In this document: piece by piece, positions 35,576 through 43,162 of the stretch
Numbering within the stretch: position 1 is the stretch's first letter
Layout: each line of letters begins with the position of its first letter
Program-made: the position numbers and the translations under genes
Notes under the pieces: model-generated
What the model was told of the DNA's origin: nothing
What the model saw: only the letters and a program-made list of their open reading frames with translations
The model's database searches: none
From: Sulfitobacter mediterraneus
GTDB lineage: Bacteria > Pseudomonadota > Alphaproteobacteria > Rhodobacterales > Rhodobacteraceae
Assembly: GCF_003054325.1 (NCBI RefSeq)
Contig: NZ_QBKU01000002.1
Span: 1 to 64,000, forward strand
Length of the DNA: 64,000 nucleotides
Direction: 5' to 3'

Positions 35576-35950
35576 TCAATTCAAAAATTCATCAGCGGGA
35601 TCAGATGGCGCATCATCATCAAACTTGATCCGCGTCCTGTCTGTTGGGGTGCCGCCCATGCTGGACAGGCAAAGCCGCAACTGGGCAAAGACACCAATCG
35701 GACAATCCGGTTGTGTAATCAGTACAGACAGCCGTGCCGCCAATCCAAGAACACCCCGGTCAGATTGCACCAGCCAAGGCATATCTTCGGCCATTTCCAG
35801 CCATGCAGCCCGCTCCGCATCGTTCAGCCTGTCAGGGGGCGCACCAAGCGCCTGTGAGGGCGGTTCTGTGCGATCTGCAAACCGTTCGGGGTGTTGCATT
35901 GCCTGACCCGTGAGCTTTGCCACAGCCAGTGGTGTGCGCTTCCTTGGCAT
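35576..35950 (-). CDS. Small-terminase-like protein (P27 type), copy 1
   Basis: 124 residues from the ATG at 35950. The layout repeats that of copy 2: MPRKRTPLAVAKLTGQAM, RFADRTEP, APPDRL, and MGGTPTDRTR near the end. The two share motif order but have diverged widely, so this is an old duplication or two separate acquisitions. The 31 codons upstream in the same frame are unlike copy 2 and are excluded. Confidence 0.65.
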   Translation of the reverse strand: MPRKRTPLAVAKLTGQAMQHPERFADRTEPPSQALGAPPDRLNDAERAAWLEMAEDMPWLVQSDRGVLGLAARLSVLITQPDCPIGVFAQLRLCLSSMGGTPTDRTRIKFDDDAPSDPADEFLN

Positions 35951-35954
35951 GATC

Positions 35955-36164
35955 CTAAATCCTCTGAATTGGCGTTTTGAAAGTTTGGTTCCAGCGACCG
36001 GTACCCAGTGGGGACACCTGAGAAGCCGATAGACCCCCTCCATCCATATCCATGACGGAGAGGGTCAGCACCTTGCCGGATTGAACGCCTGCGAAAGCAC
36101 GGGGCAGCGCATCCGGCTTATCGTTGTCGGGCTGGTGTATCGCCCTCTTCAAAGAATGCCCCAT
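35955..36164 (-). CDS. Small hypothetical protein between capsid and terminase genes
   Basis: 69 residues starting MGHSLKRAIHQPDND, no family recognised. The ATG is six bases after the capsid stop and the end is four bases before the next gene, so it fills the operon neatly. It might be a head-completion or decoration protein, purely from position. Confidence 0.5.
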   Translation of the reverse strand: MGHSLKRAIHQPDNDKPDALPRAFAGVQSGKVLTLSVMDMDGGGLSASQVSPLGTGRWNQTFKTPIQRI

Positions 36165-36170
36165 GTGTTC

Positions 36171-37556
36171 TTATGCCGCCTGACCAACACCCGTGAGCGT
36201 GTAGAACGCTGCTGGGTCTTCAACTGCGATATCCGCCCGCATGTGGGCAATCATCGTGTATTGCAGGTTGCTGATGTACTTCGGTCCCTTGAACAACTCG
36301 ACTTGGATGTTCGATCGGATGCCAACCAACAGGTGTGAGAAGTTACCGGCGATGATTGTACTTTCATCGGTGCCAGTGCCACCATTCACCGGGATCTGCG
36401 TGGTTGTCAGCATTGGAATGCTTGAGACCGCAGTCGGTGCCATGAGCGGCTGGCCGTCTGTTGCCGCCAGATCCACAAAGGAACCTTCATCACGCGGGTG
36501 CATGATGTACGCTGACACCGGACCACGGTTGGCCGTAAGGATGCCTGTCCGCGCCTTGCTCAGATTGGCATAGCTGGCAATCTCTGCGTCCTGCGCAAAG
36601 GTGCCGATACCGCTTGTGCCGACCACGCCCTGTGGTTCTGGTGCCGTCCCGCTGCCGATCAGTGCAACCCGATCAAGTTCCTGCGCCATCGCAGCGGCAA
36701 GGATTTGAGGCAATGCCGTTGCAAGGTTGAGGCTGTCGGCCATCAGTTCGGCAGAGATATCAACCGCGACTGCAAGGCTGCGTGGTGTCAGCACCACCGC
36801 CCCGAATGTGCCGTCACTGTTGGCTACCGCGCCTGCCTCTGCCCGCCACGCTGGGGTGGGATCAGTCAACACCTTGGCAATGGTATTGCTGTCGCTGGTC
36901 AGTGGCACCGTACGCGCCCCGGCCTGCATCACAACACTGTTGGCCCGTGCCTTGTCGATCAGTTCCGAAGAGAGAACGTCCGGCACCGTGTAGCCGCCAG
37001 CGCTGTCTGTGGCTTCCGCCAATGCACGGCGCTCTGCGTCGGTCTTATCGCTGACCACCATGGCGCGGAGAAACTGGCCCGCGTTCATGCCCCGAACATG
37101 CTCAGGCACCTCCGACCGGGCCTGCGCCCATGAGCGGAACGACTGATCAGACCGCAATGCAATGTCAGTGGTTGCTGGCAGATCACCATGTGACCCATCG
37201 GAGTGAACAACGCCGGTTGGAAGATCTGGACGCTTGGCCAGCAGTTTCTTGGATTCCGCTTCACTGCGCGGTTCGCGACTGCCTTCCTCGGTGCGTGTGT
37301 CCTGCTCATCACCAATGGCGTTCATGAGGTCCAAGAACGCATCTACTGCGCCCTCGGTTGCGCTCCGATTGTCATCGGTCACTTGATCTAGCACCTCACG
37401 CGATGTGCGACCCGCATCTGATGCGATCTTACACAAGTCGCGCCACTCCAGCTTGTGAGGTTCAATATCGTTAATCGACTTGATGTTGTGACGGCGATGG
37501 AAATTCAGGCTCAACTTGCGAGCGCTGACTGCCTTTGTGTCATCTGTGATGTTCAT
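36171..37556 (-). CDS. HK97-type phage major capsid protein
   Basis: 461 residues. Residues 187-192 (GGYTVP) start the conserved shell domain, with PLTSDSNTIAKVLTDPTPAWRAEAG, the loop in AVVLTPRSLAVAVDISAELM, and the typical IGSGTAPEPQGVVGTSGI. The first 130-180 residues are charged and helical, like the delta domain that HK97-type capsids lose by proteolysis, yet no protease gene is present. Without portal or tail genes the capsid must either use helper parts or form a small shell. Confidence 0.88.
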   Translation of the reverse strand: MNITDDTKAVSARKLSLNFHRRHNIKSINDIEPHKLEWRDLCKIASDAGRTSREVLDQVTDDNRSATEGAVDAFLDLMNAIGDEQDTRTEEGSREPRSEAESKKLLAKRPDLPTGVVHSDGSHGDLPATTDIALRSDQSFRSWAQARSEVPEHVRGMNAGQFLRAMVVSDKTDAERRALAEATDSAGGYTVPDVLSSELIDKARANSVVMQAGARTVPLTSDSNTIAKVLTDPTPAWRAEAGAVANSDGTFGAVVLTPRSLAVAVDISAELMADSLNLATALPQILAAAMAQELDRVALIGSGTAPEPQGVVGTSGIGTFAQDAEIASYANLSKARTGILTANRGPVSAYIMHPRDEGSFVDLAATDGQPLMAPTAVSSIPMLTTTQIPVNGGTGTDESTIIAGNFSHLLVGIRSNIQVELFKGPKYISNLQYTMIAHMRADIAVEDPAAFYTLTGVGQAA

Positions 37557-37716
37557 TTCTGTTATCCTTTTCGGAATGCCAGAACGCGCAAAAGAACGCC
37601 CCGGCTAGGGTTGGTTCTTTCACGCTCAGCCATCAGCATTGCGGGAAAAGGTTTGTCAGGATGCGCCATCAGCGCCGATCCGTTATCTGTAATGTTATTA
37701 CATTGCGCATCGCCAG

Positions 37717-37968
37717 TCAACATCTGCCTACCACGCCTGTGTGGGCAAGTTCCCGAACTCCAACTTTGGAAAGCGCCCGCATGATCGTGTCTGGCCCCTC
37801 CACCTCGGCTTGGAGTTGGATTGCCGCGATAAGAAAAGCTGCATTGAAGAACCGGATATCTCCGCCCTCTGCTTCCAGATCCGTTACCGCCTGCGCAAGC
37901 AGATCAGACACCCGCTGCATTTCGATCTTCATCTTCTGCTCGTTTTTCACCTTATTATATGTCAGCAT
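37717..37968 (-). CDS. Small hypothetical protein upstream of the capsid gene
   Basis: 83 residues, helical (MKIEMQRVSDLLAQAVTDLE). An AGG lies about six bases before the ATG at 37968; an internal ATG 12 codons later is possible. Likely part of the capsid operon. No family recognised. Confidence 0.5.
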   Translation of the reverse strand: MLTYNKVKNEQKMKIEMQRVSDLLAQAVTDLEAEGGDIRFFNAAFLIAAIQLQAEVEGPDTIMRALSKVGVRELAHTGVVGRC

Positions 37969-38402
37969 TGCTTACCTATCTGATTTGAGTACAACCGGCA
38001 CCCGCTACTGTCCCCCATATGCAAAGGATGATCCCTTGCTTGGTTGACAGACCTACGCTTCCTGATCTGTATCCACGCGATGCCCTTACTCTCCGGAAAG
38101 GGCCAAGCCGTTGTCCGCTGGGTTTTCTCCAGCCCCGTCCTTTGCAGCTTTGCTCCGGTACGGTCCCCGATTTACATCGGTGGGTTCCTTAGTCGCGTTT
38201 CTGAGCGGCCTAGTAGGCACCGGTTCCGCTCGGAGTGGGTTAAAAGTTCCCAGATCATCTCCCCGCCGATTTCGCTCGACGGTCAAAAGCTAGAGCGTGG
38301 CCTACGTTCTGTGATCTGCCCCGGCTGGGTATGCTCACTATGAACGCAGGCTGTTGCTTCACCCGTCACGCCACCACCGCTCAAAGGCGGCGCAACGGGT
38401 GA
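37969..38402. other. 434-base gap in the element
   Basis: No firm gene. A 66-codon minus-strand frame (38086-38286) beginning MTVERNRRGDDLG is possible but has no supporting family or strong start. Several short arginine- and proline-coding stretches make both strands look open, so caution is needed. Confidence 0.35.
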
Positions 38403-38651
38403 TCAGCTTTCGATCAGTTCAAGATCGCCCCCATCATCGCTGCCTTGGGCGAACAGGTCTGAGACCAACCCGCGCATGACAGACAGTTGTTTGTGGGAAG
38501 GCGTCCAGTTTCTGCGCCGTGACTGTTTGGAAACAGACAGTGCAAAATCCTTGGCCCATGATTTCTCAGCATGGAGCGCAACGCTCGGCATGAAGAACAA
38601 CAGGCGTTCAATCTCGGCAGCGGATGCCATCTGGCGGGGGTGGAAGCTCAT
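38403..38651 (-). CDS. Hypothetical protein of the element
   Basis: 82 residues with the phrase RNWTPSHKQLSVMRGLVSDLF and an acidic tail. The ATG overlaps the stop of a further upstream frame (TGATG), which supports translation. It resembles small hypothetical proteins near the early genes of Rhodobacteraceae prophages, but I cannot name a family. Confidence 0.55.
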   Translation of the reverse strand: MSFHPRQMASAAEIERLLFFMPSVALHAEKSWAKDFALSVSKQSRRRNWTPSHKQLSVMRGLVSDLFAQGSDDGGDLELIES

Positions 38652-38794
38652 CCGAACACCTCCCCGTTCACGACACCGAACACGGCGGCAGAGGCGGTCT
38701 GATACGCCGTTTCATCGTCCAGAGAGACAAGGGCCGAATAGGCCAACGCGGCCCGCTCACGCTTTGTCAGCCGCGCCAGCAGGATCAGGCTCAA
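38648..38794 (-). CDS. Coding-looking frame without a normal start, coupled to the next gene
   Basis: The frame ending at 38648 codes for LSLILLARLTKRERAALAYSAL and continues to NGEVFG. Its protein-like sequence also extends upstream (around RVAKAIGYALTLG), but no ATG, GTG or TTG occurs in frame between 38795 and the repeat at 39062. TTG at 38794 is the only nearby candidate start. Either the start is unusual, a frameshift links it to the frame beginning at 39030, or it is a remnant. Confidence 0.4.
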   Translation of the reverse strand: MSLILLARLTKRERAALAYSALVSLDDETAYQTASAAVFGVVNGEVFG

Positions 38795-39061
38795 CCCGTC
38801 CCATGCTGCCGATGTGCCGAGGGTCAGCGCATAGCCTATTGCTTTGGCGACACGTTTTGCAGTAGTGTTTGCGGGTGAAATGTCGCGTTTCGCATTACCA
38901 ATTGCGCCGTGTTCCCCTGTCCGGGACGCGGCGTTTTTGTTTGGCCGCTGGTCTCTGACTGTTTTACAAGTTCCAACATCGTTCTTGGCTTGTTCACCAA
39001 ATGTCGGATCAACGCTGTAAACCGCATCATGCTGATTTAGCGGGCGAAAGTGCTGAACAGG

Positions 39062-39075
39062 CAGAAACCTGCACT
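39062..39075. repeat. attR: second 14-bp direct repeat
   Basis: This is an exact copy of CAGAAACCTGCACT found in the tmRNA 3' end at 29870. It marks the right end of the integrated element, 51 bases before the amidohydrolase gene. In the uninterrupted chromosome the tmRNA gene would stand directly upstream of that gene. Confidence 0.85.
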
Positions 39076-39118
39076 TTCCCCCCCTTCAGGTTCTACTGCG
39101 GATTGTTCGCCTTGTGAC

Positions 39119-39139
39119 TTTGCGCCATGGTGGCGCAAA
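39119..39139. promoter_or_regulatory. Inverted repeat spanning the annotated amidohydrolase ATG
   Basis: TTTGCGCCA and TGGCGCAAA form a perfect 9-bp inverted repeat around TGG. The ATG at 39127 sits at its centre with no clear ribosome-binding site before it. Either this is an operator or the true start is TTG at 39160, which has GAGG nine bases upstream. Confidence 0.4.
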
Positions 39140-40305
39140 TTGAACTTGAGGTCATTGCCTTGCTGACAAATTCCGATCTGGTGGAGCTGACCGCATTCCG
39201 CCGCGCCCTGCACCGCCGCCCTGAAATCTCTGGCCAGGAGGCCGAAACCGCCCGCACTATTCAAACCGCATTGGGTGATCTGACCCCAAGCCGCGTCCTG
39301 ACCGGTTTGGGCGGTCATGGTGTCGCGGCCATCTTTGACAGCGGCCAACCCGGACCGACGGTTCTGTTTCGCGCAGAACTGGATGCCTTGCCGATTGAAG
39401 AACTCTCGGACGCGCCTTGGGTGTCCGAAATCCATGGCAAAGGGCACCTGTGCGGTCATGACGGCCATATGACGATGCTGCTGGCGCTGGGGCGGATGCT
39501 GTCGCGGCAACCGGTGCAAAAGGGTCGCGTTGTCTTGATGTTTCAACCCGCCGAAGAAGACGGCAGTGGCGCACGGGCGGTGGTTGCCGATCCGGCATAC
39601 AGCGAGATTACGCCAGACTGGGCCTTTGCCATTCACAATGAGCCGGGAAAACCCTTTGGGCATGTCTCTACCCGCGCGGGGCTGATCAATTGCGCCTCAT
39701 TGGGCCTGCAAATCCGGCTGAGCGGCAAAACCGCCCACGCGGCAGAGCCCGAAGAGGGCCGATCCCCCGCCCCCGCGGTGGCCAGTCTGATCCCTGCTTT
39801 GGGGGCTTTGGGCGTTGGCGGCGCGTTGACCGATGATTTCAAGCTGGTGACCATCACCCATGTCAACATTGGCGAGCCGACCTTTGGCATCGCGCCGGCG
39901 GATGCCGTGATCAATGCCACCCTGCGCACCGCCCGGGACGACGGTCTGGATGCGCTGCAACAAGCCGCCCGGCAATTGGCAACAGAAGCCGCCAAGCAGC
40001 ATAACCTGAATGTTCAATTCGAGGTATTTGACCATTTCAACGCCTCGATCAACGATCCGGAGGCCGCCGCCCGAGCCGTTGCAGCGATGGATGCAATCGG
40101 GGTTTCCAATGACGACAGCGGCCTGCCCATGCGGGCCTCGGAGGATTTTGGCGTCTTTGGTTGGGACGCAAAAGCCGCCATGCTCTGCCTCGGGCCGGGG
40201 GTTGATTTTGCGGCCCTACACAACCCCGACTACGACTTCCCGGATGATCTGATCCCCATCGGCGCCGCGATTTTTGAACGGATCGCACGGGACCTGTTGG
40301 GATAG
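39127..40305 (+). CDS. M20 family amidohydrolase (hippurate/amino-acid amidohydrolase type)
   Basis: 392 residues. Metal ligands appear in CGHDGHM (about 112-118) and FQPAEEDGSGA (about 140), and ALHNPDYDF near the end gives the last histidine, as in M20D enzymes that cleave N-acyl amino acids or indole-acyl conjugates. The substrate is not predictable. The exact start is uncertain because the first ATG lies inside an inverted repeat; translation from TTG at 39160 would drop 11 residues. Confidence 0.85.
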   Translation: MVAQIELEVIALLTNSDLVELTAFRRALHRRPEISGQEAETARTIQTALGDLTPSRVLTGLGGHGVAAIFDSGQPGPTVLFRAELDALPIEELSDAPWVSEIHGKGHLCGHDGHMTMLLALGRMLSRQPVQKGRVVLMFQPAEEDGSGARAVVADPAYSEITPDWAFAIHNEPGKPFGHVSTRAGLINCASLGLQIRLSGKTAHAAEPEEGRSPAPAVASLIPALGALGVGGALTDDFKLVTITHVNIGEPTFGIAPADAVINATLRTARDDGLDALQQAARQLATEAAKQHNLNVQFEVFDHFNASINDPEAAARAVAAMDAIGVSNDDSGLPMRASEDFGVFGWDAKAAMLCLGPGVDFAALHNPDYDFPDDLIPIGAAIFERIARDLLG

Positions 40306-40354
40306 GCGCAAGTCCTGCGCCGCTTGACAAGGCGGCCCATCAATGATGGTTTGA

Positions 40355-40406
40355 CCTCATGGGGAGCAACCGCGAACGCCCCGTGAGGCGCCAGCCAAAA
40401 GTTCGC
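40355..40406 (+). ncRNA. Pseudoknot leader RNA of the chromate operon
   Basis: CCTCATGGGG (40355-40364) pairs with CCCCGTGAGG (40379-40388), a 10-bp stem with one G-U. GCGAAC in its loop (40372-40377) pairs with GTTCGC (40401-40406) downstream, making an H-type pseudoknot. A TTGACA at 40324 could be the -35. It ends 26 bases before the ATG of the ChrB-like gene. It agrees in position with the chrB RNA motif I recall as reported in Alphaproteobacteria; only a covariance search can confirm. Confidence 0.6.
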
Positions 40407-40432
40407 ATGTATCCACCAAAAGGACGCATGCC

Positions 40433-41248
40433 ATGGCTGCCCCAAATGAAATCACCGTTCCCCAACTTTTGCGCCTGATCGGGCTGCCCGACGCGCCTGT
40501 GATTGTCGATACCTCGATAGATCCCGATTTTGCCGATGATCCCTACCTCATTCCCGGATCGTTCCGGCACCCCCATACCGACATTGAAGGGCTCAAATCC
40601 CGCTTGGGGGGACGGGCCTGTGTGATCACCTGCCAAAAGGGTATCAAGCTCAGCCAAGGACTGGCCGCGTGGTTGCGGCACGACGGGATCAAGGCCGAAT
40701 ATCTCAAGGGCGGCATGTATGGTTGGCGCGAACATGAGGCCGCGCCGCGCATTCCCTTTGCCGCCATTCCGGCACCCGTGGAGGGCAGCACACTTTGGGT
40801 GACGCGGCACCGGCCCAAGATTGACCGGATCGCCTGCCCCTGGCTCATTCGCCGATTTGTTGATCCGTCTGCGCGGTTTCTGTTTGTATCGCCCGCCGAG
40901 GTGAAAGGCGTGGCAGATCGCTATGGCGCAACGCCGTTTGATGTCGAGGATGTGTTCTGGTCGCACAGAGGCGAGAACTGCACCTTTGACACGATGCTGG
41001 ATGAATTTGCCCTGCACACCGATGCCTTGGACCGATTGGCACAGGTGGTCCGCGCCGCAGACACGAACAGGCATGACATGGCGTCGCAAGCCGCTGGTTT
41101 GCTTGCCCTTTCTGTTGGGTTGTCTCGCCAATACCGCGACGATCTGGAACAGCTTGAGGCAGGTCTGGCACTTTATGATGCGCTGTTTCGCTGGGCGCGG
41201 GATGGATCGGACGAGGGCCACGACTGGCCTGCGGGATCACGGCAATGA
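40433..41248 (+). CDS. Rhodanese-like / ChrB C-terminal domain chromate resistance protein
   Basis: 271 residues. The N-terminal 110 residues look like a rhodanese domain with CQKGIKLSQGLAAWLR, whose cysteine sits at the active-site position. The C-terminal 150 residues (LWVTRHRPKIDRIACPWLIRRFVDPSARFLFV) match the ChrB C-terminal domain. It probably helps sense or handle chromate. Its end overlaps chrA by ATGA. A plausible AAGGA precedes the ATG. Confidence 0.85.
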   Translation: MAAPNEITVPQLLRLIGLPDAPVIVDTSIDPDFADDPYLIPGSFRHPHTDIEGLKSRLGGRACVITCQKGIKLSQGLAAWLRHDGIKAEYLKGGMYGWREHEAAPRIPFAAIPAPVEGSTLWVTRHRPKIDRIACPWLIRRFVDPSARFLFVSPAEVKGVADRYGATPFDVEDVFWSHRGENCTFDTMLDEFALHTDALDRLAQVVRAADTNRHDMASQAAGLLALSVGLSRQYRDDLEQLEAGLALYDALFRWARDGSDEGHDWPAGSRQ

Positions 41249-42498
41249 GCGCACCAAACTGGGCGGAGATGACCCGCATCTTTGGGCGGATTGGCCTGCT
41301 TTCGTTTGGCGGTCCCGCCGCACAGATTGCCCTGATGCATCGGGAATTGGTAGAGGAACGACCATGGCTGGATGAAGACAGCTATCTGCGGGCGCTGTCA
41401 CTGTGCATGCTCTTGCCCGGCCCCGAGGCGATGCAGCTGGCCACCTATGCAGGCTGGCGGATGCGCGGGGTCGCGGGCGGATTGTTGGCCGGACTGCTGT
41501 TTGTGGTGCCGGGGGCGATTGTGATTGCAGTGCTGGCCCTGGGTTATGCCTATTTTGGTCAATTGCCTTTGGTGCAGGCGGCGTTTCTGGGCATCAAGGC
41601 GGCGGTGATCGTCGTGGTCTTTCAGGCCCTGCGCAAGGTTGCGGGCAAGGCACTGCACGGGGCGCAGGGATGGGCGCTGGCGCTTCTGTCATTTCTGGCG
41701 CTGTTTGTCTTTGGCTTGCCGTTTCCCTTGATCATCCTTGCCGCTGGCCTTTGGGGGATGTTTGCCGCGCAAAATGCAGCGCGCCCCCAGACCAATGCCA
41801 ATCCCCCTGCCCGCGCGGCGCACAGCCTGCGCACCATTGCAATTTGGGGCGGCCTTTGGGCCGCGCCCTTGGTCGCGCTTTGGGCTCTGGGCGATCAATT
41901 CCTGCTGCAACTTGGGCTGTTCTTTTCCAAACTGGCGGTTGTAACCTTCGGCGGCGCCTATGCGGTTTTGGCCTATATGACCCAAACCGTCGTGCAGGAT
42001 TTTGGCTGGATCAGCACCGATCAAATGATCGATGCGCTGGGTCTGGCCGAAACCACCCCCGGCCCGTTGATCTTGGTGACAGAGTTTGTCGCGCTGCTCG
42101 CCGGATTTGCCCAATCGGGCGTCACGGGGGCAATTGCGGCCGGTCTGATTGCGCTTTGGGTGACCTTTACCCCCTGTTTTCTGTGGATCTTTCTGGCCGG
42201 TCCCTACCTCGAACAGATCAGCGCTCAACCGCGCCTTGCCGGGGCGCTACAGGCCATTACAGCGGCCGTGGTCGGGGTGATTGCCAACCTATCGGTCTGG
42301 TTTGCCCTGCATATTCTTTTTGATCAAATCCGCAGCGACACCGCATTGGCGATACCGATACCAGAATGGAGCAGTTTCAATGGCTTAGCTGCTGCTTTCA
42401 CCATCGCAGCGGCCATTCTCATGTTGGGCTTGAAACGGGGTTTTGTCCTCAGCATGACGCTTTTGGCATTGGCCGCGCTGGTCATCGCACTTCTTTAA
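41245..42498 (+). CDS. chrA: Chromate transporter ChrA, two-domain type
   Basis: 417 residues with two related CHR halves. The first has GLLSFGGPAAQIALM and LLPGPEAMQLATYAGWRMRG; the second has AVVTFGGAYAVLAYMTQ and AETTPGPLILVTEFVALLAGF. About ten membrane helices are expected. It exports chromate from the cytoplasm. It is translationally coupled to the ChrB-like gene. Confidence 0.93.
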   Translation: MSAPNWAEMTRIFGRIGLLSFGGPAAQIALMHRELVEERPWLDEDSYLRALSLCMLLPGPEAMQLATYAGWRMRGVAGGLLAGLLFVVPGAIVIAVLALGYAYFGQLPLVQAAFLGIKAAVIVVVFQALRKVAGKALHGAQGWALALLSFLALFVFGLPFPLIILAAGLWGMFAAQNAARPQTNANPPARAAHSLRTIAIWGGLWAAPLVALWALGDQFLLQLGLFFSKLAVVTFGGAYAVLAYMTQTVVQDFGWISTDQMIDALGLAETTPGPLILVTEFVALLAGFAQSGVTGAIAAGLIALWVTFTPCFLWIFLAGPYLEQISAQPRLAGALQAITAAVVGVIANLSVWFALHILFDQIRSDTALAIPIPEWSSFNGLAAAFTIAAAILMLGLKRGFVLSMTLLALAALVIALL

Positions 42499-42568
42499 GG
42501 TAGCCTCTTTCCCTTGGCGGCAAATGGCGTATGCTATCCCAAGCCCGAGCGCCAAACCGGAGATGAGG

Positions 42569-43048
42569 ATGAGCCGCGAGATCGACTACGGTAACCTGAT
42601 GCATGATGCCATGCGCGGTTTGATCCGCAATGTATTGCTCGATGTGGCCGCGCACGGTTTGCCCGGCAATCATCATTTCTTCATCACCTTTGACACCGCC
42701 CATCCCGACGCAGAACTGGCCGATTGGCTGTCTGATCGCTATCCCGGTGAAATGACCGTGGTGATGCAGCATTGGTATGACAATCTTGAGGTCACCGAAG
42801 AAGGGTTCTCGGTCACGCTCAATTTTGGCGACGCGCCAGAGCCGCTTTATATCCCCTATGATGCGATCCGCACCTTTGTGGATCCGTCGGTGGAATTTGG
42901 CCTGCGCTTTGAACAGCAAGAGGGCGAGGAAGAGGATGCCGATGCACCGGCGCCCGCGCTTTTGCAGGAACATGAGGACGAGCTTGAGGTCGAAGAAGAG
43001 ACCCCAAAAGACGCCGAGATTGTTTCACTGGATTCCTTTCGGAAGTAA
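42569..43048 (+). CDS. sspB: SspB family ClpXP adaptor protein
   Basis: 159 residues. MSREIDYGNLMHDAMRGLIRNVL opens the alphaproteobacterial SspB family, followed by HHFFITFDT and GEMTVVMQHWYDNLEV. A long acidic tail ends in DAEIVSLDSFRK, a likely ClpX-docking peptide. It delivers tmRNA-tagged proteins to ClpXP. The ATG at 42569 lies about six bases after GGAG; one six bases earlier is too close. Confidence 0.9.
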   Translation: MSREIDYGNLMHDAMRGLIRNVLLDVAAHGLPGNHHFFITFDTAHPDAELADWLSDRYPGEMTVVMQHWYDNLEVTEEGFSVTLNFGDAPEPLYIPYDAIRTFVDPSVEFGLRFEQQEGEEEDADAPAPALLQEHEDELEVEEETPKDAEIVSLDSFRK

Positions 43049-43162
43049 CTTTTCCCTGCGACGAATGCGACCAACCGCTTTGCGTTAGCGCCATCGCAGA
43101 TTGCACTGGCTTGCGCAGACCGCTACACCGCCTGCAAACGCCCACAACGCAGGAACAGCATC

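Larger units (their letters stand above)
29870..39075. mobile_element. Integrated phage-satellite-like element in ssrA (9.2 kb)
   Basis: The element is bounded by the 14-bp repeats. It carries an integrase and excisionase at the left end, two divergent ribbon-helix-helix regulators, a VasI-like exported protein, an HK97-type capsid protein and two small-terminase-like proteins. No large terminase, portal, protease, tail or lysis gene is seen. That content fits a phage satellite with its own capsid gene, or a prophage reduced to a minimal set. All genes but two run on the minus strand. Confidence 0.8.
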
